Origin: Stutzerimonas stutzeri RCH2
GTDB lineage: Bacteria; Pseudomonadota; Gammaproteobacteria; Pseudomonadales; Pseudomonadaceae
Length of the DNA: 64,000 bases
Direction: 5' to 3'
Assembly: GCF_000327065.1 (NCBI RefSeq)
Contig: NC_019936.1
Coordinates: 310,001-374,000, forward strand
The notes beneath the pieces were generated by a model that saw nothing but the letters and a program-made list of their open reading frames with translations, was not told where the DNA came from and did no database searches. This document shows, piece by piece, positions 28,793-39,859 of the stretch (position 1 is the first letter of the stretch; every line of letters begins with the position of its first letter). The translations under genes were made by a program, and so were the position numbers.

Positions 28793-28821
28793 ATTATAGC
28801 TGCGCCGCTCGGCAATCCCAA
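28793..28821 (-). promoter_or_regulatory. ahcY-metF promoter
   Basis: Minus-strand -35 TTGGGA (28816-28821) and -10 TATAAT (28793-28798) are spaced by 17 bases. Transcription would begin near 28786 and run through the SAH riboswitch. Confidence 0.75.
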
Positions 28822-28913
28822 GCCCGGCGCGACGCGAACTAGGTGGTTGGACGCGGGGTCGTAATTTCAGGTTCGGTGACCCTTGCCGGGCGAAACCGTT
28901 TCAGGAGACCGCC

Positions 28914-29351
28914 ATGAACCCCATGCTTCGTCTTGCGCCCGTATTGCTTCTCGGCGCGTTCAGCCTTCCGGCTGCTGCCCAGTCCTGCTACGTACACAGC
29001 GAAACGTCCGGTGCAGTCCCGGCACCAGTGGTGACCGAGCAGTGTTTCGAGTTTCACGGTATGGATAACGACGACGCCATCGACTGGGTCTGTCAGGACA
29101 ACGAGGCGGTGAAGAATTCCCGCCGCGAGATCCGCGACAGTTGCCCGGATGGCCACTTTGGCATCTGCACCGCGCGAATGACTCCGGAGACGCTGGCCAA
29201 CGAGCGCGCCACCGGGTCCCAGGCAAAGAATGGCACCTTCCCGACCCAGGTAAATGACGACGCGACGATCGTCACTTACCACTACCACGCCAGCGATCGG
29301 GCGCAGGCCAAGATCGATTGCGAGAGTGCAGGCGGCAGCTGGTCGCGCTAG
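28914..29351 (+). CDS. Uncharacterised small exported protein
   Basis: A 145-residue protein with a signal peptide (MNPMLRLAPVLLLGAFSLPAAAQ, likely cut after AAA or AAAQ). The mature part is hydrophilic with five cysteines, suggesting disulfide bonds in the periplasm. CAGGAGACC precedes the start. I do not recognise a family. The short C-terminal part (HYHASDRAQAKIDCESAGGSW) resembles the spacing of small secreted Cys-rich domains, but no function follows. It stands alone between the divergent ahcY operon and the next lipoprotein gene. Confidence 0.75.
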   Translation: MNPMLRLAPVLLLGAFSLPAAAQSCYVHSETSGAVPAPVVTEQCFEFHGMDNDDAIDWVCQDNEAVKNSRREIRDSCPDGHFGICTARMTPETLANERATGSQAKNGTFPTQVNDDATIVTYHYHASDRAQAKIDCESAGGSWSR

Positions 29352-29458
29352 CGGGTCGCTCGGGCAATCTTTGCTGACGAAGTCAATGTCCGACTGATTT
29401 GTTCAGCGGTGCATGGGCGGGGATAATCCTGCGCTTTGCATCCATGAGTGGTTGAACC

Positions 29459-29905
29459 ATGAAGTTGAGTCTGCTGAGCCTGCCCCTGATTGCCGCCCTC
29501 GTACTGACAGGCTGCGACCGGGTCGATCCTGACTCGCCTCTGGGCAAGCGCAAGGCGATCTACCAGGCGATGCTTGATACCAAGGAAGATCTCGGCGGCA
29601 TGTTGCGTGGCCGCATTCCGTTTGACGCTGAGGGGTTCAGCACGGGCGCGGTGAAACTCGACGAGCTTTCGCGCCAGCCCTGGCAGCATTATCCCGAGGT
29701 CAAGGAAAAGCAGAGCGACGCGCGGGATGATGTCTGGCAGCGACAGGAGCGCTTCAACGAGCTGGCACGGGCGCTGGAGGCGACCACGGCAGAGCTGGCC
29801 AGCGTGGTCAGCTCGGAACCTGTCAGTGCGCAAAGCGTGGCGGCCCCCTTTCAGCGGGTCGAGGATGCCTGCGAAACCTGTCACAAGGAATTCCGCGCTT
29901 ATTGA
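29459..29905 (+). CDS. Cytochrome c-prime-like lipoprotein
   Basis: A 148-residue protein with a lipoprotein signal ending in LTGC (Cys19). It is largely helical and has a single heme c site, CETCH, five residues from the C-terminus (CHKEFRAY). A C-terminal CxxCH followed by K-x-(F/Y)-R is the hallmark of the four-helix cytochrome c-prime family, which binds heme and often NO or CO. Membrane anchoring by lipid is less usual than soluble periplasmic forms. The gene is monocistronic and converges with the DUF1090 gene with only 9 bases between. Confidence 0.8.
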   Translation: MKLSLLSLPLIAALVLTGCDRVDPDSPLGKRKAIYQAMLDTKEDLGGMLRGRIPFDAEGFSTGAVKLDELSRQPWQHYPEVKEKQSDARDDVWQRQERFNELARALEATTAELASVVSSEPVSAQSVAAPFQRVEDACETCHKEFRAY

Positions 29906-29914
29906 AGCGGGGTT

Positions 29915-30295
29915 CTAGCGGCGCAGCGTTTCGAGCTTTTCCCGGGACTTGGCCAGCTGATTGCGGCGCAGCTCGATCAGCTGCGCGTCGCCAGTGCCCA
30001 GCGCTTCGCGCAGCAGCGTCTCGCGGCGCTCTACCTGACGATTGATGTGCTCGTATTCGACCTGACGCGGATGCAGCGCGACCAGGCCCTGGCATTGTTC
30101 GGTCAAGGTCTGCAATTCGGTGCTGAGTTGCGTCTGGCGCAGCTTGTCGCCCTGCAGGCGAGCCTGCTGCAGCTGCTCGCGCAGGGATTGGCGTTGCTCG
30201 TGGCACTGGGTGTTGGTTTGTTGGGCTGCGGCGAGCAGCGGGCTGATGGCAGTGCAGCCGATCAGCAGGGCAATCGGCCAATGTCGCAAAGACAT
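29915..30295 (-). CDS. DUF1090-family exported protein
   Basis: A 126-residue protein with a signal peptide (MSLRHWPIALLIGCTAISPLLAAAQ) and a charged, heptad-like helical mature part with two cysteines (QCHEQR and EQCQGL). It fits the DUF1090 (YqjC-like) family of periplasmic helical proteins, whose function is unknown. It lies just downstream of ligB on the same strand (60-base gap), so it may share a transcript. Confidence 0.72.
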   Translation of the reverse strand: MSLRHWPIALLIGCTAISPLLAAAQQTNTQCHEQRQSLREQLQQARLQGDKLRQTQLSTELQTLTEQCQGLVALHPRQVEYEHINRQVERRETLLREALGTGDAQLIELRRNQLAKSREKLETLRR

Positions 30296-30355
30296 GCCTC
30301 GCCTCCATAATTGTTATCCAGCTCTTATCGACCGCGTCATTCGGTGAAAGTCCCT

Positions 30356-32113
<1,758 letters not shown>

Positions 32114-33445
32114 TTAGCGCATATTGAACAGTTCCTGGTGGAAATCCCTCGGTGGCAGACCGTGGCGTTGCAGGTCCTTGCTCAGATCCTGACCGAAGCC
32201 GGCCGGGCCGCAGAACCAGACGTCGCTGTCCTGCCACTGCGGTGCCAGCTGGCGAAGGCGCTCTGGCGTGAGGCGTCCGCCTTCGCTGGCCACCAGTACG
32301 TGCAGGCGCACCCGGGCGCGCTCGGCCAGTTGGCGGATGCGCTCGATAAAGCCCTGGTCCGGCGCGCTGGTGCAGTAGAACAGATCGACATTGTTGCCCT
32401 TGCCGCTCTCGGCGAGCGCCTGTAAGCGGCCAATGAACGGCGCGATGCCGATGCCGCCGGCGACCCAGATCTGTCGCGGCTTGCGGCTGTGGAAATCGAA
32501 ACAGCCATAAGGCCCTTCGACCTTCACCGCGTCGCCCACCTTCAGGGTATCCGGCAGGGTGCGGGTGTAGTCACCGAGACCCTTGATGGAGAAGGCCAGT
32601 TTGCCGTCGTTGCACCAGGCCGAGGACAGGCTGAAGGGATGCGGCCCTTCCTTGTCGTCGAAGGTGACGAAGGCGAACTGCCCGGCCTTGTGGCCCGGCC
32701 AGGGGCCGTCGAGCTTGATATCGACGCGCAGCACGCGGTTGTCGCGGTGATGGGTCAGACTTTCGATACGACCGACCACCTGATGCTTGCGGCCGATACG
32801 GCGCAGCAGCGAGATGCAGGCGGCCACCGAGCCCGACACCAGCAGCACGGCGAGTGCCAGGCCCAGCGGCGATGTCCAGTAGTCGGGTGGGGTAAGTACC
32901 ACCGCGTGCGCCACCAGCGCCAGATAGACCAGCGCCAGCCAGCGGTGGGTCTTGAAAAACCAGCGGTAGGGGAAGCGCTTGACCAGCGCCAGCACGATCA
33001 GGATCACTGCGGCGTAGAAAGCCCACTCGCCGATGGTCTCGGCGAGGCCGCGGAAGCGCTGCAGCAGCGCGAAGATGCCTTCATGCATCTGGCCCTCGCC
33101 CGCCCGTCGCGCCGGCTTTTCCAGCCAGCCGAAGCCGACCAGCCATTTCGGTATCTGCCCCCAGCCCCAGTGGAAGATGGCGATGACCAGGGCGCTGATG
33201 CCCAGCCACTTGTGCAGCCGATAGGTCTTGTCCAGGCCGTCGAAGAAGCGTTCGAAACGTCGCGGCCTTGCCGCCAGTATCACCGCCACGCTCATCGCGG
33301 CGATGCCAAGCACCCCGCTGTAGTGCACCATCACCTTGCGCAGCGGCCAGATCTGGTAACGCGCCATGACGAAGCTGTCGACCAGCAGCCAGAGCAGCGT
33401 CAGTCCGACGAACAGCGCGACGTAGGTGAGTTTTATCTGTCTCAT
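32114..33445 (-). CDS. Ferric-reductase-like membrane flavoprotein
   Basis: A 443-residue inner-membrane oxidoreductase. The N-terminal half has about six helices of the ferric reductase-like transmembrane domain, with His residues in MVHYSGVLG, YRLHKWLG, KTHRWLALV and AHAVVL that can hold heme. The cytoplasmic half binds FAD (GPHPFSLSS) and NAD(P)H (VAGGIGIAPFIG, WFCGPAGFG). It would move electrons from NAD(P)H across the membrane, with ferric iron or another acceptor. The ATG at 33445 follows GGAGG; an upstream in-frame ATG at 33508 would add 21 hydrophilic residues. It is monocistronic, divergent from the ABC transporter genes. Confidence 0.85.
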   Translation of the reverse strand: MRQIKLTYVALFVGLTLLWLLVDSFVMARYQIWPLRKVMVHYSGVLGIAAMSVAVILAARPRRFERFFDGLDKTYRLHKWLGISALVIAIFHWGWGQIPKWLVGFGWLEKPARRAGEGQMHEGIFALLQRFRGLAETIGEWAFYAAVILIVLALVKRFPYRWFFKTHRWLALVYLALVAHAVVLTPPDYWTSPLGLALAVLLVSGSVAACISLLRRIGRKHQVVGRIESLTHHRDNRVLRVDIKLDGPWPGHKAGQFAFVTFDDKEGPHPFSLSSAWCNDGKLAFSIKGLGDYTRTLPDTLKVGDAVKVEGPYGCFDFHSRKPRQIWVAGGIGIAPFIGRLQALAESGKGNNVDLFYCTSAPDQGFIERIRQLAERARVRLHVLVASEGGRLTPERLRQLAPQWQDSDVWFCGPAGFGQDLSKDLQRHGLPPRDFHQELFNMR

Positions 33446-33619
33446 CTCGGGATAGCCTCCTTGCTGGCGTCCACTTGCCAGCGCTTCCAAGCATGTATGT
33501 GTTGCCATTGCGTCGCCATGATCACGGTCACTGCGAGTCGTGACTGGCGGACGCGGCGGGCGCCTTGGGTTGCGTTTTTATCTACAATTCCGCCCCTGAT
33601 TCCTTGAAGAGACGAGCCC

Positions 33620-34543
<924 letters not shown>

Positions 34544-34555
34544 GGAAAAGCCCGC

Positions 34556-35317
34556 ATGAATTTCTACGCGATCCGCGCGATCTACCTGTTCGAACTGGCG
34601 CGCACCTGGCGCACCCTGCTGCAGAGCATCGCCACCCCGGTGATCTCCACCTCGCTGTACTTCGTGGTATTCGGCTCGGCCATCGGCGCGCGCATGGAAG
34701 CGATGCACGGCATCCCCTACGGCGCGTTCATCATCCCTGGCCTGATCATGATGGCGCTGCTTTCCGAGAGCATTTCCAACGCCTCGTTCGGCATCTACAT
34801 GCCGCGCTACTCGGGGACCATCTACGAGGTGCTGTCGGCGCCGGTGTCCTATGTCGAGATCGTCATCGGCTACGTTGGTGCGGCGGCGACCAAGTCGCTG
34901 GTGCTCGGCGTGATCATCCTTATCACCGCGCGGCTGTTCGTCGACTACCAGATCCAGCATCCGCTGATGATGGCGCTGTTCCTGGTGCTGACGGCGATCA
35001 CCTTCTGCCTGTTCGGCTTCATCATCGGCATCTGGGCCGATGGCTGGGAAAAGCTGCAGATCGTCCCGGCGTTGATCGTCACACCGTTGGCCTTTCTCGG
35101 TGGCAGCTTCTACTCCATCGAGATGCTGCCGCCGCTATGGCAGAAGATCACCCTGTTCAACCCGGTGGTGTACCTGATCAGCGGCTTCCGCTGGAGCTTC
35201 TACGGTGTCTCGGACATCAGCGTCGGCATCAGCCTGGCGATGATCCTCGGCTTCCTCGCCGCCTGCCTGCTGGCGGTGTGGTGGATCTTCAAGACCGGCT
35301 ATCGGTTGAAGAACTGA
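34556..35317 (+). CDS. ABC-2 type transporter permease subunit
   Basis: A 253-residue inner-membrane protein with six predicted helices and the ABC-2 pattern, including the [16 protein letters not shown] amphipathic segment before the last helices. Together with the preceding ATPase it resembles the E. coli YadH/YadG pair. It opens [20 protein letters not shown], typical of this family. The operon ends at a strong palindromic terminator. Confidence 0.9.
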   Translation: MNFYAIRAIYLFELARTWRTLLQSIATPVISTSLYFVVFGSAIGARMEAMHGIPYGAFIIPGLIMMALLSESISNASFGIYMPRYSGTIYEVLSAPVSYVEIVIGYVGAAATKSLVLGVIILITARLFVDYQIQHPLMMALFLVLTAITFCLFGFIIGIWADGWEKLQIVPALIVTPLAFLGGSFYSIEMLPPLWQKITLFNPVVYLISGFRWSFYGVSDISVGISLAMILGFLAACLLAVWWIFKTGYRLKN

Positions 35318-35327
35318 GCCAGAAACG

Positions 35328-35353
35328 AAAACGCCCGCAGCTGCGGGCGTTTT
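35328..35353. terminator. Bidirectional terminator
   Basis: AAAACGCCCGCAG and CTGCGGGCGTTTT form a perfect 26-base palindrome ending in T-runs on both strands, between the ABC permease and the convergent small exported protein. Confidence 0.9.
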
Positions 35354-35372
35354 CAATTACAGCGCTTGAAAC

Positions 35373-35708
35373 TTACTTGCCGAACATCTTGCCGAGGCCG
35401 AGCACGGCATCCTTGGCCTGGGTCACGGCCTGGACCTTCTCGTCGAGCGCCGCGCCCTGGTCGGTAGCGCTGGCATTGGCCGCCAGTTCTTCGCTGTTCA
35501 GCTCTGCGCAGCCGCCTTCCACCTGGGCGATGGCGTTGCTGAGCTTCTCGTTGCCAAGCATGTGGCCGAGCATCTTGCCGGTTTCCAGTTTGTCTTGCTG
35601 GGCGGTCAGCTGCTGTTCGCACTTGGCCTGCGCATCGCTGGTGGCAGCCTGCAGCGAGGCGCTCGAGAGGGCGAGGAGGGCGCAGCCGAAGAGGTGGGAA
35701 ATACGCAT
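35373..35708 (-). CDS. Small exported helical protein
   Basis: A 111-residue protein with a signal peptide (MRISHLFGCALLALSSASLQA). The acidic, helical mature part has two Cys (AKCEQQL and GGCAEL) and ends KDAVLGLGKMFGK. It resembles the DUF2501 type of small periplasmic proteins but I am not certain of the family. The ATG at 35708 follows AAGGAGC; the frame is open 27 bases further. It lies alone, facing the ABC transporter genes. Confidence 0.65.
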   Translation of the reverse strand: MRISHLFGCALLALSSASLQAATSDAQAKCEQQLTAQQDKLETGKMLGHMLGNEKLSNAIAQVEGGCAELNSEELAANASATDQGAALDEKVQAVTQAKDAVLGLGKMFGK

Positions 35709-35880
35709 GGATAAGCTCCTTGTAATGTCGATCACGACAGGTGATCGATCGAGTCCGTTCGAAAGGGCGGCGATGATAGCTGTTAGCCTGCTGCGCGCAA
35801 AGGCTCTGGCATGCAGGTTTCGTGACGTGGTACGGGTTGCGTGGTGCTGGATGTATTCGGACCACCGTTCCTGAAAGCAG

Positions 35881-35913
35881 AAAACCCCGCGCGGCTGGCA
35901 CCGGCGGGGCTTT
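35881..35913 (-). terminator. Terminator after metK
   Basis: Complementary CCCCGC and GCGGGG arms with further partial pairing, followed on the minus strand by TTTTC, lie 18 bases beyond the metK stop. Confidence 0.75.
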
Positions 35914-35930
35914 CATTGGCCGGACGTCGC

Positions 35931-37121
<1,191 letters not shown>

Positions 37122-37135
37122 CTATCGGTTTCCTA

Positions 37136-38137
37136 TTACCGGTGGGTGAGTCGGCTGTCAGGGGCGAGCCGGGAAAAGTACCGGGCCTGGATCTGAAAAC
37201 CGTTCTTCAAGCCAATGTAGAGGCTCTCGCCGGGCGTGAGCCCCGCGGCATCGGCCCAACGGGCCAGATCGTCCTGTTCGAACCCCAACCACAGATCGCC
37301 GCAGGCCTCCCTGGCCCAACTCTGGTTGTGGCTGCACAGCTCCGTGACCAGCAGACTGCCGCCCGCGTTCACCAGTCGTGCCAGTTGTTTCATCGCCTCG
37401 CCTGGCGCCGCCAGGTGATGCAGCACCATGTTCAGTATCACGCAGTCGGCTGGCGGGCAGTCGTCGTGCAGGGCGTCGGCGAGCTTCAGCTCGACGTTTT
37501 CCAGTCCCGCCTCTTCGCAGCGCGCGCGGGCCAGATCGAGCATGGCCGGGCTGTTGTCCAGCGCCACCACGCGGGCGAAGCGCCGAGCCAGTTCCGGCAA
37601 AAAGCTGCCATCGCCCGGGCCGACTTCCAGTGCCGTGGCGCTGTTGTCGAAGTTCAGTGCATCGAGCAGCGCCAGCACGCTGTCGCGGTACTGCGGCAGA
37701 CCGGCGATCAGGTCCTGGCGCGCCTGGAAGCTATCGGCCATGCGCGCGAAAAAATCTTCGCTGGCGGCGCTGCGCTGGGTGTGCACGGCAGCGATGCGGG
37801 CCTCGATCTCACGCGGCAGCTCCAGTCGGTCCGCCTCTTCCAGCAACGCTGCATGCAGCCTGCCACCGAGGCTGTCGGCCTGCGGCAGGCTGCGTCGATA
37901 GAACACCGCGTTGCCTTCACGGCGTGTCGCCAGCAGGCCGGCCTGGGTCAGCACCTTGAGGTGATGGCTCATGCCGGATTGGCCGATGGCAAAGATTTGC
38001 GCCAGCTCGAGAACGCCGAACGAATCACTGGACAGTGCGCGCAATACCTTCAGGCGCAACGCATCACCGCCGGCCTTGCACAGGGAGGCAAGCTGGTCGC
38101 TGGTGTCGTGGGATATCTGGGGCATGCGCAGGCTCAT
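37136..38137 (-). CDS. ArsR-family regulator fused to a methyltransferase-like domain (SahR type)
   Basis: A 333-residue protein with an N-terminal ArsR winged helix (residues 10-85, FAIGQSGMSHHLKVLTQAGLL as recognition region) and a C-terminal class I SAM-binding fold (LEVGPGDGSFLPELARRF, then LNMVLHHLAAPGEAM). This architecture is that of SahR, an SAH-responsive repressor of methionine-cycle genes described in several Proteobacteria, and P. aeruginosa has such a gene (PA0547) beside metK. SAM/SAH binding by the C-terminal fold would serve as the sensor rather than catalysis. It leads the operon with metK. A second ATG at 38125 is possible. Confidence 0.82.
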   Translation of the reverse strand: MSLRMPQISHDTSDQLASLCKAGGDALRLKVLRALSSDSFGVLELAQIFAIGQSGMSHHLKVLTQAGLLATRREGNAVFYRRSLPQADSLGGRLHAALLEEADRLELPREIEARIAAVHTQRSAASEDFFARMADSFQARQDLIAGLPQYRDSVLALLDALNFDNSATALEVGPGDGSFLPELARRFARVVALDNSPAMLDLARARCEEAGLENVELKLADALHDDCPPADCVILNMVLHHLAAPGEAMKQLARLVNAGGSLLVTELCSHNQSWAREACGDLWLGFEQDDLARWADAAGLTPGESLYIGLKNGFQIQARYFSRLAPDSRLTHR

Positions 38138-38146
38138 AAGCCGCGC

Positions 38147-38175
38147 AGTCTAGTCGGTCACTTTTCGTACAGCAA
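38147..38175 (-). promoter_or_regulatory. Candidate promoter of the sahR-metK operon
   Basis: Minus-strand -35 TTGCTG (38170-38175) and -10 TAGACT (38147-38152) are 17 bases apart. The -35 overlaps the edge of the long palindrome, which fits repression by a bound regulator. Confidence 0.5.
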
Positions 38176-38208
38176 GGGCAGTATCAAAAAGTTTTGATAT
38201 TGCCCTTG
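38173..38208. promoter_or_regulatory. Long palindrome upstream of the SahR-like gene
   Basis: CAAGGGCAGTATCAAAA and TTTTGATATTGCCCTTG form 17-base arms with one mismatch around a 2-base centre, 36 bases before the regulator start. The core ATCAAAA/TTTTGAT resembles operators of ArsR-type SAM-cycle regulators. It may also fold in RNA at the 3' end of the lysE transcript, which stops 11 bases away, but there is no T-run beyond the stem. Confidence 0.75.
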
Positions 38209-38219
38209 AGGGCGCACGG

Positions 38220-38822
38220 TTACTCCAGCAGGCGGGACAGTCCAAGGGTGCAGGAAACCAGACCCAGGCCGATGAGGAAGTAGTTGGGCAGGATATCCAG
38301 CAGGCGCTGGATCAGCCCTTCACCGGCCAGGCGCCGCGAGAGCAGGCTGTAGGCGAGCAGGATGCTCAGATCGATCGCCGCCCAGATCACGATCAGCACC
38401 GTCGCCTGCGGCGCGAACGGCTGTGCGGGCAGGATGAAACCGGGGAGGAAGGCGAGGAAGAACAGAATGTCCTTCGGGTTGGACAGGCCTACGGCCATGG
38501 CCCGCCAGAAGTAATGCGCTTCGCTGCGTTTTGGTGTGGCGGTTTCGCTGCGGCCGCCGCACAGACCGTCGCAACCGAGCCAGATCAGATAGAGCCCGCC
38601 GAGGATCTGTCCGGCTTCGAGCACCAGTGGGTCGAGGTCCAGCGCCAGATAGATCATTACCAGCGCGGCGATCATCAGGATTTGCGCCGAGATCGCGCCG
38701 CCGAGGATGGTCCACAGCGGCCAGCGGCGCCGGGCATCGGCCACCACCAGCGCAACCACCGGACCGGGGGAGGCGATCAGCAGTGCGACCGCGGCGGCGA
38801 AGGCGAGATAGGTGGCGTTCAT
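38220..38822 (-). CDS. LysE-family amino-acid exporter
   Basis: A 200-residue inner-membrane protein with about six hydrophobic helices. The opening YLAFAAAVALLIASPGPVVALV contains the SPGP motif of the LysE/RhtB superfamily, which exports amino acids and derivatives; GLSNPKDILFFLAFLPGF is the second family signature. The start overlaps the stop of the upstream dioxygenase gene in ATGA, so the two proteins are translationally coupled and probably act on the same compound: the enzyme makes it, the pump removes it. Confidence 0.88.
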   Translation of the reverse strand: MNATYLAFAAAVALLIASPGPVVALVVADARRRWPLWTILGGAISAQILMIAALVMIYLALDLDPLVLEAGQILGGLYLIWLGCDGLCGGRSETATPKRSEAHYFWRAMAVGLSNPKDILFFLAFLPGFILPAQPFAPQATVLIVIWAAIDLSILLAYSLLSRRLAGEGLIQRLLDILPNYFLIGLGLVSCTLGLSRLLE

Positions 38823-39715
38823 AGTTCGGTCACCAGGCCGAAGACCCGGCTGCGCTGGCCCAGGCGCTCGGCGTAGAAGTTGGGGTTGGTGATGGCGAAG
38901 GCGCGCTGAATCCAGCGGTCGCTGCCGTCGAAGCGTGCACTGAAGGGGCTGCGCGCATGGGCACTGCGGCGATTGTCGATGATCAGCATGTCGCCGCAGT
39001 TCAGGCGCACCGGCTCGACCACCTCCCAGGCGATGGCGCGCAGCTTGTCCATCAGCTGCTGGGCCCGGCTGCTGAAGGCCAGCATGAACTGGGGGTCGAA
39101 GCGAAAGAAGGGTGCATCCGGGTCGCCATAAAGGATGGTTTGGTGGCGATTGATATCGATGCGCTGGTTCTTGCTCGTCGGGCCGTAGTCCGAGAGGAAG
39201 TTGTAGGGTTCGGTAAGGAAGAATGCCCGCTCCTCGAACGTCAGGCGCTCGAGAATTCGTTCGCTTGACGCGATATAGGTGACGGCTTCGGCGTCCGGGT
39301 CCTGGCGCAGGCAGAGCAGCACCAGGTAATCAGGCAGCACGGCATGGAAGGCATTTTCCGTATGCAGGTCCAGCTCTGTATCGAAACTGTCCGAAGTGGC
39401 CGCCCGGGAATGGGCCTGCTGGGGGAAGAAATTATTGACGATGCAGCCATCGGACTCCTGCACGTAACCAATCGGTTCGCCGAGCAGGGCAGTGGCCTGC
39501 AGCAGCAGGCGCTCGCTGCTGTCATCCGGCTTGCAGAGATAGTCGCGGCTCAACGGCGTCGGCGGGACTTCGCCGATGGGGAGGCTTTCGAGCGTCATGA
39601 AGCCTTTCTTGTTGCCGAAAAGCCTGAAATTCAGGATCTGACCGATCTGCTCATGCCGCAACGCACCTTTCTCTACCGCGTTGGCCAGAAGCGTTTCGTA
39701 GTATTTGCTCTGCAT
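38819..39715 (-). CDS. Fe(II)/2-oxoglutarate-dependent dioxygenase, clavaminate-synthase-like amino-acid hydroxylase
   Basis: A 298-residue oxygenase. Iron ligands are visible as H118-x-E120 in ELDLHTENAFH and H253 in DNRRSAHARSPF, with R267 (SDRWIQR) placed to bind 2-oxoglutarate. The His-x-Glu form, the LDLHTENAF context and LIIDNRRSAHARSPF-type segment are those of the clavaminate synthase group that hydroxylates free arginine, asparagine or lysine (VioC, AsnO, KDO). The substrate is not readable from sequence. AGGAAAGGA precedes the start. It heads an operon with the LysE exporter, divergent from a LysR regulator 144 bases away. Confidence 0.82.
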   Translation of the reverse strand: MQSKYYETLLANAVEKGALRHEQIGQILNFRLFGNKKGFMTLESLPIGEVPPTPLSRDYLCKPDDSSERLLLQATALLGEPIGYVQESDGCIVNNFFPQQAHSRAATSDSFDTELDLHTENAFHAVLPDYLVLLCLRQDPDAEAVTYIASSERILERLTFEERAFFLTEPYNFLSDYGPTSKNQRIDINRHQTILYGDPDAPFFRFDPQFMLAFSSRAQQLMDKLRAIAWEVVEPVRLNCGDMLIIDNRRSAHARSPFSARFDGSDRWIQRAFAITNPNFYAERLGQRSRVFGLVTEL

Positions 39716-39761
39716 GGCGTCCTTTCCTGAGTTTTTATGGGTGCTCGGAGGCGTCGGGAGA

Positions 39762-39777
39762 AGACCGGGGTTGGTCT
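39762..39777. promoter_or_regulatory. Inverted repeat in the hydroxylase/LysR divergent region
   Basis: AGACC and GGTCT flank a 6-base centre, in the middle of the 144-base divergent region. Its size and place fit a LysR-type operator. This is inference from position. Confidence 0.4.
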
Positions 39778-39859
39778 GAAACCCATTGCTGGCGAAGTAT
39801 TGGTAGGCGGAAGAGGATTGGAAAATGGAAAAAACAGCCCATAAGGATGAGTTTTAGTC

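Noticed and set aside
39734..39846. Distant complementary TTATGGG and CCCATAA stretches on both sides of the hydroxylase/LysR region
   Set aside because: The arms are short and 95 bases apart; chance pairing is likely, so only the nearer AGACC/GGTCT repeat is listed.
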